DNA of 64,000 nucleotides from Actinomycetota bacterium (GTDB lineage: Bacteria; Actinomycetota; Acidimicrobiia; Acidimicrobiales; Ilumatobacteraceae): the NCBI GenBank assembly GCA_963169665.1, contig CAUJET010000205.1, positions 17,899-81,898 on the forward strand, in the 5' to 3' direction. Every line of letters starts with the position of its first letter. Positions within the stretch are counted from its first letter, which is position 1. The translations under genes were made by a program, and so were the position numbers. The notes beneath the pieces are model-generated. The model was not told the DNA's origin. It was given only the letters and a program-made list of their open reading frames with translations, and did not search any database. Positions 1-8,206 of this stretch are shown one piece after another.

Positions 1-127
1 CGTTCGCCGCTTCCGACACCACCTCGATGCCCGGCTCGGTGGAGATGATGAAGGCGATGCCGGCGCGCACCAGCTGCTGATCGTCGACCAGCACCACCCG
101 GACCGCACGGTCGGCGGTCGGGCTCAC
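1..127 (-). CDS. Response regulator, N-terminus only (NarL/LuxR type)
   Basis: Only the first 42 or so codons are present; the gene runs off the left edge. It starts at GTG and reads into a receiver domain with the acidic pair in VVLVDDQQLVRAG near residues 12-13. The phospho-acceptor Asp and the DNA-binding domain are outside the window. The start overlaps the stop of the upstream histidine kinase (GTGA), so the two are translationally coupled and almost certainly form a kinase/regulator pair. The NarL/LuxR class is inferred from the DesK-type partner. The signal and target genes are unknown. Confidence 0.85.
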   Translation of the reverse strand, partial: MSPTADRAVRVVLVDDQQLVRAGIAFIISTEPGIEVVSEAAN

Positions 128-1359
128 GAGAACCGGCCGCGGCGCAACGGCAACGCGGCGTCGATCAGCCAGGTCTGGCGATCGGTGAGGCCGGCTTCCA
201 CCGAACCTCCGGCGGCGCGCACCCGTTCGCGCATGCCGCGCAACCCGAGGCCCGAGCGCCGGCCGGGACGCTCGGGATGATCGGGATGGTCGGTCGTCGG
301 GTTCTCGGCGGTGATGCGGAGCACCGTGCCCTGACCGTCGGTCGCGACACGGAGTTCGACCGGGGCGCCCGGCGAGTGCTGCAACACGTTCGACAACGCC
401 TCCTGCACCACGCGGAACGCGGTGAGCGACGTGGTGCCGTCGGCGGCGACGTCGTCGAGCCGGAGTTCGGCCGAGACCCGCATCCCGGCGTCGCGGTACT
501 GCTCGACGAGTGCCGGGATGTCGGCGAGCTGCGGCAGCGGCGCTGCGTGGGCATGACCGTCGTGTCGGTCTGCGCCGCCGCTGATGTCGCTGGCAGCCTC
601 TTCGTTGCAGCGCAGCAGTCCCACCACCTGGCGGATCGAGTCGAGGCTCTCCCGTCCGACGGTCTCGGCCCGCTCGAGCGCTTCCGCGGCCCGCTCCGGG
701 TCGTGGTACAGCGCCCGCCGCGCCCCGGTGACATGCAGCATGGTCACCGTCAGCGAGTGGGCCACGACGTCGTGCACCTCGCGTGCGATGCGGGTCCGCT
801 CGTCGGCCGCCGCGTGCTCGGTCTCCCGCACGCGCGCCGTTCGGAGCTCGTCGACGAGCTGCTCCTGACGACGGATCATCAGCCCTGCGAGGAAGCCGAC
901 GCCGGCACCGCCGGTGAAGTAGATCGCCCCGGTCTCGTGGGTGGTGCCCTCCAGGAGGGCGATGCCCACCGCCAGCGCGGCGGCGGTGACCGCAGGCAGC
1001 GCGGTCATGAGGGTCGAGCGGGCGCAGCGCGTGAGCCAGACGACGGCGATCATCGCGGGGAACATGCCGCCCGGGTTGCGGTCGACGAGCACGATGCCGG
1101 CCGCGCTCGACATCGAGATCGCGTAGAAGGCGGGCGCAGGGACCGCCACGCCGCCGCTCTCGAGCGCCCAGGGCACGAGGCCCACGAAGGCGAAGGCGAC
1201 GGTGGCCCAGCTGAAGGAGGTCTTGTCGCCGAAGATCGCGATGAGCGCGGCGCAGGTCGCGGCGATCGACATCACCACGGTCGTCGAGAGCCGGTTCGCG
1301 GACGGTGTCGGGAGCTCCTCCACGTCGAGCACCTTACGGTCGTCGGGGCGGGATGTCAC
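124..1359 (-). CDS. Sensor histidine kinase, DesK/NarL type (HisKA_3)
   Basis: A 411-residue membrane histidine kinase. The first 160 or so residues hold about five hydrophobic segments. A linker leads to the HisKA_3 H-box, RIAREVHDVVAHSLTVT, with the predicted phospho-acceptor at His196. The HATPase_c domain follows, with the N-box (FRVVQEALSNVLQH) and glycine-rich box (SGLGLRGMRERV). Its stop overlaps the start of the adjoining response regulator. GTG at 1359 was chosen because the next candidate, ATG about 29 codons in, lies at the first membrane segment; the open frame extends far upstream only because of GC bias. No dedicated extracytoplasmic sensor domain is seen, so the stimulus is probably membrane-linked. 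Confidence 0.88.
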   Translation of the reverse strand: MTSRPDDRKVLDVEELPTPSANRLSTTVVMSIAATCAALIAIFGDKTSFSWATVAFAFVGLVPWALESGGVAVPAPAFYAISMSSAAGIVLVDRNPGGMFPAMIAVVWLTRCARSTLMTALPAVTAAALAVGIALLEGTTHETGAIYFTGGAGVGFLAGLMIRRQEQLVDELRTARVRETEHAAADERTRIAREVHDVVAHSLTVTMLHVTGARRALYHDPERAAEALERAETVGRESLDSIRQVVGLLRCNEEAASDISGGADRHDGHAHAAPLPQLADIPALVEQYRDAGMRVSAELRLDDVAADGTTSLTAFRVVQEALSNVLQHSPGAPVELRVATDGQGTVLRITAENPTTDHPDHPERPGRRSGLGLRGMRERVRAAGGSVEAGLTDRQTWLIDAALPLRRGRFS

Positions 1360-1500
1360 CGGACTGCAGTACGGGTCGCGCACCTCCCACAGGCCCGTCG
1401 ACGACCCTGCTCGCGGCCGATGCCGGCGAGGCCGCATCGGCCGACGATGAGCCCCGGGGTCGGCGGTCGGCGCTGACCCGCTCGATCCCAGGAGGTCCCG

Positions 1501-3780
1501 GTGCTCACACGTCTCGGTCGGTTCACGGTTCGGCGACGGCGGCTCGTGCTGTCGTTCACCGTGCTGTTCATGGTGGTGGCCGCAGTGGTCGGCGCCGGCG
1601 CCTTCGGCGTGTTGAAGGACGGCGGGTTCGAGGACCCGGCCTCGGAGAGCGCCCGCGCCACGGCGCTCCTCGAGGAGCACTTCGGCGGCGGCGACCCCAA
1701 CGTGGTACTCGTCGCGACGCTGAACGACGAGGCGCTCGCCGCCGGCGGCATCGATGACGCGTCGGTCGCCGCGGCAGGCGACGACCTCGCCGCGCGGCTC
1801 GACACGATCGACGGCGTCGAACAGGTGGTGTCGTACTGGTCGCTCGGCAGCCCGCCCACGTTGCGCAGCACCGACGGCGACACCGCGCTCGTGCTCGCCC
1901 GGATCACGGGCGACGACGAACAGGTCGGCGAACGGATCGATCTCGTGAAGGAGACAGTCACCGGCACCCAGGGACCCTTCGACGTGCTGCTCGGCGGTCG
2001 CGAGGCCGTGTTCGCCGACGTCGGCCACACGATCGAAGGCGACCTGCTGCGGGCCGAACTCATCGCCGTGCCGCTCACGCTGATCCTGCTGCTGTTCGTC
2101 TTCCGCGGTCTCGTCGCCGCCGCCCTGCCGATGCTCGTCGGCGTGATCGCCGTGCTCGGCACACTGCTCAGCCTGTTCCTCATCGGGTCGATCACGGACG
2201 TGTCGCTCTACGCCATCAACCTCACCACCGCCCTCGGTCTCGGCCTCGCGATCGACTACAGCCTGTTCATCGTCTCCCGCTTCCGGGAGGAGCTGCAGGC
2301 CGGCAGGAGCGTCGAGGGTGCCGTGATCCGCACCATGGAGACCGCCGGAAAGACGGTGCTCGTCAGCGCGCTGACGGTCGCCGTGTCGCTCGCGGCCCTG
2401 CTCGTGTTCCCGCTGTACTTCCTCCGCTCGTTCGCCTACGCCGGCGTGGCCGTCGTGCTGCTCGCCCTCGCGGGTTCGCTGCTGTCGTTGCCGGCGCTGC
2501 TGGCCGTCCTCGGTCATCGGGTGAACTCGCTGCCGATCGGCCGCCGCCGGGCCGCGCGTGCCGATCACGAAGGTGCCTGGCACCGCATCGCGACGTTCGT
2601 GATGCGTCGACCGGTGCCGATCGCGGCGACGGTCGTCGCCGTCCTGCTGCTGCTCGGCGCCCCCTTCCTCCGGGTGAACTTCGGGACCCCCGACGACCGC
2701 GTGCTGCCCACGTCGGCCGAGAGTCGGCAGGCGTCGGAGATCCTCCGAGCGGACTTCACCGGCAACTCGGCAGAGAGCTTCGGTGTGGTCGTCGATCGCG
2801 TCGGACCCGACCGCCTGGCGGACGTGGGCTCGGCCGCGGCGACGATCTCGTCGATGGACGGTGTCGATCGGGTCGACAGCGCTGCCGGCACCTACGTCGG
2901 CGGGGCGCTCGCCGCGACCGGCGATGCCGACGCCCGCTTCCTTGCCACCGACAGTGCGCCCGTGACCTGGATGTCGGTCGTGCCGTCGTTCGCGGTGGTG
3001 TCCCAACAGGGCGAGCAGCTGGTGAAGGACATCCGGGCGCTCGACCTCCCGGTCGAGGTCGCCGTGGAGGGTTCGGCAGCCGAGCTGGTCGACACCAAGT
3101 CGGCCATCGGTGGCGCACTGCCGCTCGCGTTGCTGATCATCGTCGTGGCCACGTTCGTGCTGCTGTTCATGCTGTCGGGCAGCGTGCTGGTGCCGATCAA
3201 GGCATTGGTGCTGAACTTCCTCAGCCTCACCGCCACGTTCGGTGCGATGGTGTGGATCTTCCAGGACGGCAACCTCGCCGACCTGCTCGGCTTCACCGCC
3301 ACCGGCACGATCGACACCTCGATGCCGATCCTGATGTTCTGCATCGCCTTCGGCCTGTCGATGGACTACGAGGTGTTCCTGCTCTCCCGCATCAAGGAAG
3401 AACACGACCGCACCGGCGACAACGAGGCCTCGGTGGCGCTCGGGTTGGAGCGAACGGGCAGCATCGTCACGGCGGCGGCCGCCCTGCTGGCGATCACGTT
3501 CTTCGCCTTCGGCACGTCCGGCGTGAGCTTCATCAAGATGTTCGGCATCGGCCTCGGCCTCGCCGTGCTGATGGATGCGACCGTCGTCCGGGCGTTCCTC
3601 GTGCCGGCGTTCATGCGCCTGGCCGGCGAGGCCAACTGGTGGGCGCCCGCTCCACTGCGTCGGTTCCACGACCGCTACGGGCTGCGCGAGGGCGACGGTC
3701 CGGAGCCGAGCGTGCCGGCGCACCTCGACGATCTGGACGACCCCGACGAGGACCGCACGCTGGTCGGGGCGCCCCGTTGA
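1501..3780 (+). CDS. MMPL/RND-family membrane transporter
   Basis: A 759-residue polytopic protein of the actinobacterial MMPL family, whose members export lipids or hydrophobic compounds using the proton gradient. It has the family plan: one N-terminal membrane helix, a large extracytoplasmic loop (about residues 45-180), a block of five or six helices, a second helix near residue 370 with another loop, then a final helix block. The conserved helix segments GLGLAIDYSLFIVSRFREE and FGLSMDYEVFLLSRIKEEH carry the Asp-Tyr pairs of the proton-relay helices. GTG 1501 is preceded by a strong AGGAGG at the right distance. The kinase operon diverges from it. The substrate cannot be inferred. Confidence 0.92.
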   Translation: MLTRLGRFTVRRRRLVLSFTVLFMVVAAVVGAGAFGVLKDGGFEDPASESARATALLEEHFGGGDPNVVLVATLNDEALAAGGIDDASVAAAGDDLAARLDTIDGVEQVVSYWSLGSPPTLRSTDGDTALVLARITGDDEQVGERIDLVKETVTGTQGPFDVLLGGREAVFADVGHTIEGDLLRAELIAVPLTLILLLFVFRGLVAAALPMLVGVIAVLGTLLSLFLIGSITDVSLYAINLTTALGLGLAIDYSLFIVSRFREELQAGRSVEGAVIRTMETAGKTVLVSALTVAVSLAALLVFPLYFLRSFAYAGVAVVLLALAGSLLSLPALLAVLGHRVNSLPIGRRRAARADHEGAWHRIATFVMRRPVPIAATVVAVLLLLGAPFLRVNFGTPDDRVLPTSAESRQASEILRADFTGNSAESFGVVVDRVGPDRLADVGSAAATISSMDGVDRVDSAAGTYVGGALAATGDADARFLATDSAPVTWMSVVPSFAVVSQQGEQLVKDIRALDLPVEVAVEGSAAELVDTKSAIGGALPLALLIIVVATFVLLFMLSGSVLVPIKALVLNFLSLTATFGAMVWIFQDGNLADLLGFTATGTIDTSMPILMFCIAFGLSMDYEVFLLSRIKEEHDRTGDNEASVALGLERTGSIVTAAAALLAITFFAFGTSGVSFIKMFGIGLGLAVLMDATVVRAFLVPAFMRLAGEANWWAPAPLRRFHDRYGLREGDGPEPSVPAHLDDLDDPDEDRTLVGAPR

Positions 3781-3807
3781 CCGGGTGAGCGGCGCGATCT
3801 GGTGACC

Positions 3808-3880
3808 CGATGGTCGCCACCCGACGGTCGGTGTCGTGCGACTCGGCACCGAACCCGCACCGTCAGGGTGGCGACCATCG
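3808..3880. terminator. Long imperfect hairpin after the MMPL gene
   Basis: A 15-bp perfect stem (3808-3822 with 3866-3880) continues inward for 6 bp more (3823-3828 with 3859-3864) across a one-base bulge. There is no T tract, as is usual in high-GC actinobacteria. It sits 27 bases after the MMPL stop and is best read as an intrinsic terminator. Confidence 0.6.
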
Positions 3881-3929
3881 GCGCGTGCCCACGTGCCGAC
3901 CGTGCGGTCGTCGAGCGAGAGGTCACTGC

Positions 3930-5225
3930 GTGCGAGGGAACCGACGGGTCACGATCATCGCGGTGCTGTGCTGTCTGGCGGCCGCAGCATGTGCGCAGGA
4001 CGAGCAGTCCGTGCTCATCCGTGTCGGCGGGTCGGCGAGCGAGGCGACGGTGCGCTACGAGGGGCCGGACGGCTTCGAGTCGGTGACCGACCAACCGCCG
4101 TTCCGTGTGCGGGTGGACGTCGGCTCGTCGTTCTCGCTCGACGCCGAGGTGTCGAACGACTCGCTGGACGGCGACGTCAGCTGCGAGATCGAGACCGATG
4201 ACGTACCGGCGTTCGGCATCTCCTCGTCCGGGACAGCGATGTGCTCGATCACGATGCGGAGCTCCGGCGGCGACCGCTCGGTCGAGACATCGACCGACGC
4301 GATCGAGGCCGACGGGGTCGACGTCAGCGCTGTGGTGGAGGAGGAACCCGCCACGGCCCCGGTGTCGCCCGACGTTCCCGTCGGCCCGGTGGAGGGTGCG
4401 GAGATGGTCAAGGACCGGGCCGGTGACATCGGCGCCGTGCTCGTCGACGACGGTCAGGTGCTGATCGACACCTCCAGCGGGATGTACCTGCTCGACGCCA
4501 CGGACCTGACCGCGGTCGCCCAGACCTACACCGGCCCGGTGGAGGCGACCGATCTCCGTGGCGGCACGGTCCTGTCCGCGTCGCTCGGCGACGGCAGCCT
4601 GGTCGAGTGGTCGTTCACCGCATCCGACACGACGTTCGAGTCGAGGCGGATCGTCGAGGGACTCGACGTGGTCACGGGAGCGTCGTGGGTCGGTGAGGAG
4701 GTGTGGGTGTCGACGGACGATTCGCTCACCCGTGTCGATCCGATCACGGGCGACCTGCTCGGCCGGATCGACGGGCCCGATGTGGTGGGGCCCACGATCG
4801 GCGACGTCGTCGTCACGAGCACGCAGGGTTTCCGGGTGATCCACCTCGTCGACCCGGGCACCGGCGAGTACCGGACCATCGAGTTCGCCGGTCCGAACGA
4901 CGCGACCGGCATGGCGGCCGTCGACGGGCGTCTGTGGGTGTGGTTCGCGGACGAGCCGGTGCAGGTGATCACGCCGACGGCCCCGGACCCGACGGTCACG
5001 CTCGATCTCGATGGGGTGGACTCGCTCGGTGTCGACGACGACGGCAGCGTCTACGGCGAGGTGTGGGGTGACCTGTGTCGGCTGGACCCCGTGACGGGGA
5101 ACCCCGTCTCATGTCTGCAGTCGGCGGCGTCTGCCGAGCTCGTCGCCGTCGGTGCGGGAGCGTTGTGGCTCACCGACGGCGGCGGCTCGAGCGTCTGGCG
5201 GCTGCCCGTGACGTCGTTCGACTGA
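3930..5225 (+). CDS. Secreted lipoprotein with beta-propeller-like repeats
   Basis: A 431-residue predicted lipoprotein of unknown function. GTG 3930 was chosen because it follows GAGAGG and places a short basic stretch and hydrophobic core directly before a lipobox (CLAAAAC, then AQDE). Residues 20-110 look like a small beta domain. From about residue 150 there are repeated segments of 35-45 residues of the type LVDDGQVLIDTSSGMYLLD, WVGEEVWVSTDDSLTRVDP and GAGALWLTDGGGSSVWRLP, the pattern of WD40/PQQ-like propeller blades. It probably sits on the outer face of the membrane and could be a binding or scaffold protein. It is separated from the MMPL gene by a hairpin, so it is probably a separate unit. 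Confidence 0.75.
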   Translation: MRGNRRVTIIAVLCCLAAAACAQDEQSVLIRVGGSASEATVRYEGPDGFESVTDQPPFRVRVDVGSSFSLDAEVSNDSLDGDVSCEIETDDVPAFGISSSGTAMCSITMRSSGGDRSVETSTDAIEADGVDVSAVVEEEPATAPVSPDVPVGPVEGAEMVKDRAGDIGAVLVDDGQVLIDTSSGMYLLDATDLTAVAQTYTGPVEATDLRGGTVLSASLGDGSLVEWSFTASDTTFESRRIVEGLDVVTGASWVGEEVWVSTDDSLTRVDPITGDLLGRIDGPDVVGPTIGDVVVTSTQGFRVIHLVDPGTGEYRTIEFAGPNDATGMAAVDGRLWVWFADEPVQVITPTAPDPTVTLDLDGVDSLGVDDDGSVYGEVWGDLCRLDPVTGNPVSCLQSAASAELVAVGAGALWLTDGGGSSVWRLPVTSFD

Positions 5226-5229
5226 CCCA

Positions 5230-5302
5230 TCGAACCGGTCGAACCGGTCGAACCGGTCGAACCGGTCGAACCGGTGAGGTCCGGTCAGGTCAGGTCAGGT
5301 CA
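5230..5302. repeat. Two adjoining microsatellites (9-bp x5, then 5-bp x4)
   Basis: Five perfect copies of the 9-mer TCGAACCGG (5230-5274) are followed by four copies of GGTCA (5283-5302). They lie between two convergent genes, and the last GGTCA supplies the stop codon of the leftward L,D-transpeptidase gene. Slippage here would change the spacer, and at its right edge the terminal codon. Confidence 0.9.
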
Positions 5303-6613
5303 GACGACGACGACCTTGGTGCCGATGTCGGCCCACTCCCACACGAAGTCGGCGTCGAGCACGGCCTGGCGCTGACAGCCGCCCGACAGGCGGGTGCCGA
5401 GTTCGGCATCGGTCTGGTACGGGGAGTCGTCCTCCACGTGCAGCGGGATCGAGTGGAAGCCGATGGCCCCACGCTCGGTCTTCAGCCAGCGCACCATCTT
5501 GGGCAGCCATGCCTTGCCGTTCCACGCGGTCGACACGTCGGACTTGCTGTACACCTCGTGGGTGCCTGGCAGTTCGTTGCTGTACTTGCTGCCCGAGACG
5601 AGCCAGGAGCGGATGATCTCGCCCTCGCTCCCGACGGCCCACACGCGCTGGCCGGCACGGTCGTACACGAGGCGGCGGCCCTCGCCGGAGTTCGCCGGCA
5701 ACGGTGGTGCGTCCGAGCCCGCCGAGGCGACCGAGGACAACGGGTACCCGAGCAGGTCGACGGCGCCGGCCGGCGGGGCCGGCGTGCGGGTGACGAAGCT
5801 CTCCTCGTCGGGCCAGATGCCGAGCGACAGTGCGGACTCTCGGCCGACGATGCCGTCGACGTAGAGGTCGCGGTCGGCCTGCATCGCCTCGACCGCGTCG
5901 AAGGTGGCCTGGTCGAACGAGCCGGTGACGGCGCCGGTGTAGTAGCCCTGGGCGACGAGCGCCTGCTGCAGACAGGTGACGCTCTGGCCGGTCTCGCCGA
6001 TGCGCACCGACAGCTTGTCCATCAGGCAGGTGTCGACGTTGGTGAGGTCTTCACCGTCGGCGCCCTGCTCACCGTCGGCCGTCGCTGCAGCCGTCGCCGC
6101 GGCAGGGTCGACCGCCGCGGGATCGGTGGGCGCCACGACCGGCGCGGCGGCCTGGGAGAAGGCGGGGAGGCTGGTGTCCGTCGCGGCCTCGGCCACCGCG
6201 GGTGCTGCCGCTGCGGCGGGCGTGACGATGTCGCCGGGATCGTCGCCGCGGGTGGCGAAGAAGCCGCACACGAGCGTGGCGGCGACGCCGGCCACGAGCA
6301 GCGGACGGCGGTCGACCTTGTGGGGGCCGTGACCACCGTGCCCGCCGTGACCGAACCTGTCGTGGCCGAACCCGTCGTGGCCATGGCCGTCGTGGCCGGA
6401 CCCGCTCGTGACCTGCACCGTCCGTTGCGCTCGAGTCGTGGTCGGGCGAGGCTCGCGGCGATCCGTCCCCCCTGCAGACGAACGTGCAGACGAACGTGCG
6501 GCCGAGCGAGCGGCCGAGCGAGCGGCGGGCGCCGTGCGGGCGCGGGCGTCGGCCTGGCTGCGGGCCCGGTCGCGGGGCGGGGCGTGCGGCGTGCGATCCA
6601 GCGGTGGGTTCAT
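5300..6613 (-). CDS. L,D-transpeptidase with peptidoglycan-binding domain
   Basis: A 437-residue membrane-anchored YkuD-family enzyme, expected to form 3-3 cross-links in peptidoglycan or attach proteins to it. Order of parts: an Ala/Arg/Ser-rich N-terminus (residues 10-55), a His/Gly-rich stretch (about 75-98), one membrane helix (about 105-120), an Ala/Pro-rich spacer, a PG_binding_1 domain near residues 190-260 (TGQSVTCLQQALVAQGYY), then the YkuD domain. The catalytic motif is SGGCQR with Cys near 413, and the conserved His is in IGFHSIP. ATG 6613 is the first sensible start; upstream in-frame sequence reads into the divergent gene. The His/Gly-rich cytoplasmic tail is unusual for the family. 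Confidence 0.88.
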   Translation of the reverse strand: MNPPLDRTPHAPPRDRARSQADARARTAPAARSAARSAARSSARSSAGGTDRREPRPTTTRAQRTVQVTSGSGHDGHGHDGFGHDRFGHGGHGGHGPHKVDRRPLLVAGVAATLVCGFFATRGDDPGDIVTPAAAAAPAVAEAATDTSLPAFSQAAAPVVAPTDPAAVDPAAATAAATADGEQGADGEDLTNVDTCLMDKLSVRIGETGQSVTCLQQALVAQGYYTGAVTGSFDQATFDAVEAMQADRDLYVDGIVGRESALSLGIWPDEESFVTRTPAPPAGAVDLLGYPLSSVASAGSDAPPLPANSGEGRRLVYDRAGQRVWAVGSEGEIIRSWLVSGSKYSNELPGTHEVYSKSDVSTAWNGKAWLPKMVRWLKTERGAIGFHSIPLHVEDDSPYQTDAELGTRLSGGCQRQAVLDADFVWEWADIGTKVVVV

Positions 6614-6694
6614 GTCGTTCCGTGTCCTGATCAGGCGGTGCGGAGCCGTACCGACGGTGGGGGAAACCAGGGCACCCACATCGTACTGCCTGAC

Positions 6695-6700
6695 TACGGT
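6695..6700 (+). promoter_or_regulatory. Leaderless-type -10 box (TACGGT)
   Basis: TACGGT ends 6 nt before the ATG at 6707 and there is no Shine-Dalgarno sequence. This is the arrangement repeated before many genes here. Confidence 0.5.
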
Positions 6701-6706
6701 CTGATC

Positions 6707-7306
6707 ATGGCCATGCCCCCCGACCCCGCTCAGCCCGCGCCCCCGTCGCCGCCGCCGTCGATCGCTCCCGACGACAAGAACTGGACCTGGGTGCTGGAGC
6801 GCGTCTGCCCTGACTGCGGCTTCGACGCAGCGGTCACCCCCGCGTCGGCCGTGCCCGGTCTGGTCCGTGAGCAGGTGGGGGCGTGGCGTTCGCTGCTCGC
6901 CCATCCGCACGCCAGGTTGCGTCCGACCGCCGACCAGTGGTCGGCGTTGGAGTACGGCTGCCACGTGCGCGACGTCTTCCGGTTGTTCGATCGTCGCCTC
7001 GAGCTGATGCTCACCCAGGAGGCGCCCCGCTTCGCGAACTGGGACCAGGACGTCACGGCGGTCGAGGACCGCTACGACCTGCAGGATCCGGCGTTCGTGG
7101 CCGACGAGCTCGCGATCGCCGCCGAAGCGATCAGCGCCCGGTTCGATCAGGTGGGCGACGACCAGTGGGGCCGCTCCGGGGTGCGTTCCGACGGCGCCGA
7201 GTTCACCGTCGAGACCTTCGCCCGCTACTTCATCCACGATCCCCTGCATCACCTCGACGACGTGCGTCGGGGCAATCGGGTCCTGGCCGACGGCGAACTC
7301 GACTGA
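6707..7306 (+). CDS. DinB-fold (DinB/MDMPI superfamily) protein
   Basis: A 199-residue predicted four-helix-bundle protein of the DinB/mycothiol-dependent isomerase superfamily, whose members bind a divalent metal through three His residues and often use a low-molecular-weight thiol. Candidate ligands are in EYGCHVRDVFRLF and FIHDPLHHLDDV. A CPDCGF motif close to the N-terminus, after WTWVLERV, is a recurrent actinobacterial variant. ATG 6707 is preceded by a leaderless-type -10; a second in-frame ATG two codons later is possible. The exact reaction is not known. It is transcribed away from the L,D-transpeptidase gene and ends at a convergent terminator. Confidence 0.8.
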   Translation: MAMPPDPAQPAPPSPPPSIAPDDKNWTWVLERVCPDCGFDAAVTPASAVPGLVREQVGAWRSLLAHPHARLRPTADQWSALEYGCHVRDVFRLFDRRLELMLTQEAPRFANWDQDVTAVEDRYDLQDPAFVADELAIAAEAISARFDQVGDDQWGRSGVRSDGAEFTVETFARYFIHDPLHHLDDVRRGNRVLADGELD

Positions 7307-7309
7307 CGA

Positions 7310-7336
7310 GCTGATCCGTCGAACCGACGGATCAGC
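7310..7336. terminator. Bidirectional terminator hairpin
   Basis: A perfect 12-bp stem (7310-7321 with 7325-7336) has a 3-nt AAC loop. It lies between the convergent DinB-like and crotonase genes and includes the stop codon of the latter, so it can serve both. Confidence 0.75.
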
Positions 7337-8126
7337 CGAACGTGCCGTGGCGGCCTGCACCGTCGGCGAACCGCCGTGCTCCGGCCACCGTCTCGCCCGA
7401 GGCGATGGTGGCGAGGCCGAGCCGTGTCTCGAGTGCGAGCGCCTCGGGGAGCGGCAACGACCACTGCTCGTAGCTGGAGGTGCGGTCGCCGCGCAGGCAC
7501 TGCTGCGGGAAGCCCGCCAGCTGACCTGCGAGCTCGATCGCCGCGTCGAGGGCCTGCCCGGTCGGCACGAGGCGGTTCGCGAGCCCCATCCGCAACGCCT
7601 CGTCGCCGCTCACGCCTCGCCCGGTGAGGATGAGGTCGAGTGCGTGGCTGTGGCCGAGCAGTCGGCTGAGCCGCACCGTGCCACCGTCGACGAGCGGGAC
7701 GCCCCACCGTCTGCAGTACACGCCGAAGACGGCGTCCACGGCGGCCACGCGGAGGTCGCACCATGCAGCCAGCTCCAACCCGCCCGCCACGGCGTGACCC
7801 TCGACCGCTGCGATCACCGGCTTCGACAGCAGCATCCGCGTCGGCCCCATCGGCCCGTCGAGCGAGACGTCCGCGTGCACCCGGTTGCCGGCGCCCGTGC
7901 TGACCGCTTTCAGGTCGGCGCCCGCACAGAAGGTGCCGCCGTCGCCGGTGAGCACTGCGACCGACAGGTCGTCGCGACGCTCGAACTCACGGAACGCCTC
8001 GGCGAGCAGCGCGGCCGTGGGGCCGTCGACGGCGTTGCGCACCTCGGGCCGTCGGATCGTCACGACCCAGATGCCGTCCGCCACCACCCGGGTGTCCACC
8101 GCCTCGCTGCGCGCCGTGTCGTTCAT
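7332..8126 (-). CDS. Enoyl-CoA hydratase/isomerase family (crotonase)
   Basis: A 264-residue crotonase-fold protein, the length typical of the family. It shows the oxyanion-hole segments FCAGADLKAV (about residues 66-75) and GHAVAGGLELAAWCDLRVA (about 110-128). The first catalytic Glu of true enoyl-CoA hydratases (usual context EG..AGGG) appears as Val in KPVIAAVEGHAVAGG. The downstream region reads VYCRRWGVPLVDGGTVRLSRLLG, where the second Glu is commonly found in a GxxPxxGG context. Isomerase, hydrolase or decarboxylase activity is therefore as possible as hydration. It is monocistronic, with hairpins on both sides, and neighbours give no pathway. Confidence 0.88.
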   Translation of the reverse strand: MNDTARSEAVDTRVVADGIWVVTIRRPEVRNAVDGPTAALLAEAFREFERRDDLSVAVLTGDGGTFCAGADLKAVSTGAGNRVHADVSLDGPMGPTRMLLSKPVIAAVEGHAVAGGLELAAWCDLRVAAVDAVFGVYCRRWGVPLVDGGTVRLSRLLGHSHALDLILTGRGVSGDEALRMGLANRLVPTGQALDAAIELAGQLAGFPQQCLRGDRTSSYEQWSLPLPEALALETRLGLATIASGETVAGARRFADGAGRHGTFG

Positions 8127-8159
8127 CGGCCCTGTCTAGCCCGTTCGGCGCGTGCCGTT

Positions 8160-8188
8160 CGCCGCCCGGCGGTGGTGACCGGGCGGCG
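8160..8188. terminator. GC-rich terminator hairpin
   Basis: A 10-bp perfect stem (8160-8169 with 8179-8188) closes a 9-nt loop. It lies downstream of the leftward gene ending at 8207 and upstream of the crotonase start, so it most likely ends the former. Confidence 0.65.
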
Positions 8189-8206
8189 AGGGCGTTCGGG
8201 CGGTCC

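Noticed and set aside
124..3849. Minus-strand ORF of 1241 codons joining the kinase to sequence opposite the MMPL gene
   Set aside because: Only the first third of its length on the left is the kinase. The rest is the antisense of the MMPL transporter.
5230..5302. CRISPR-like array
   Set aside because: Units are 9 and 5 bp without spacers; it is a simple microsatellite. The same applies to 15252-15335, 35082-35153 and 40484-40562.
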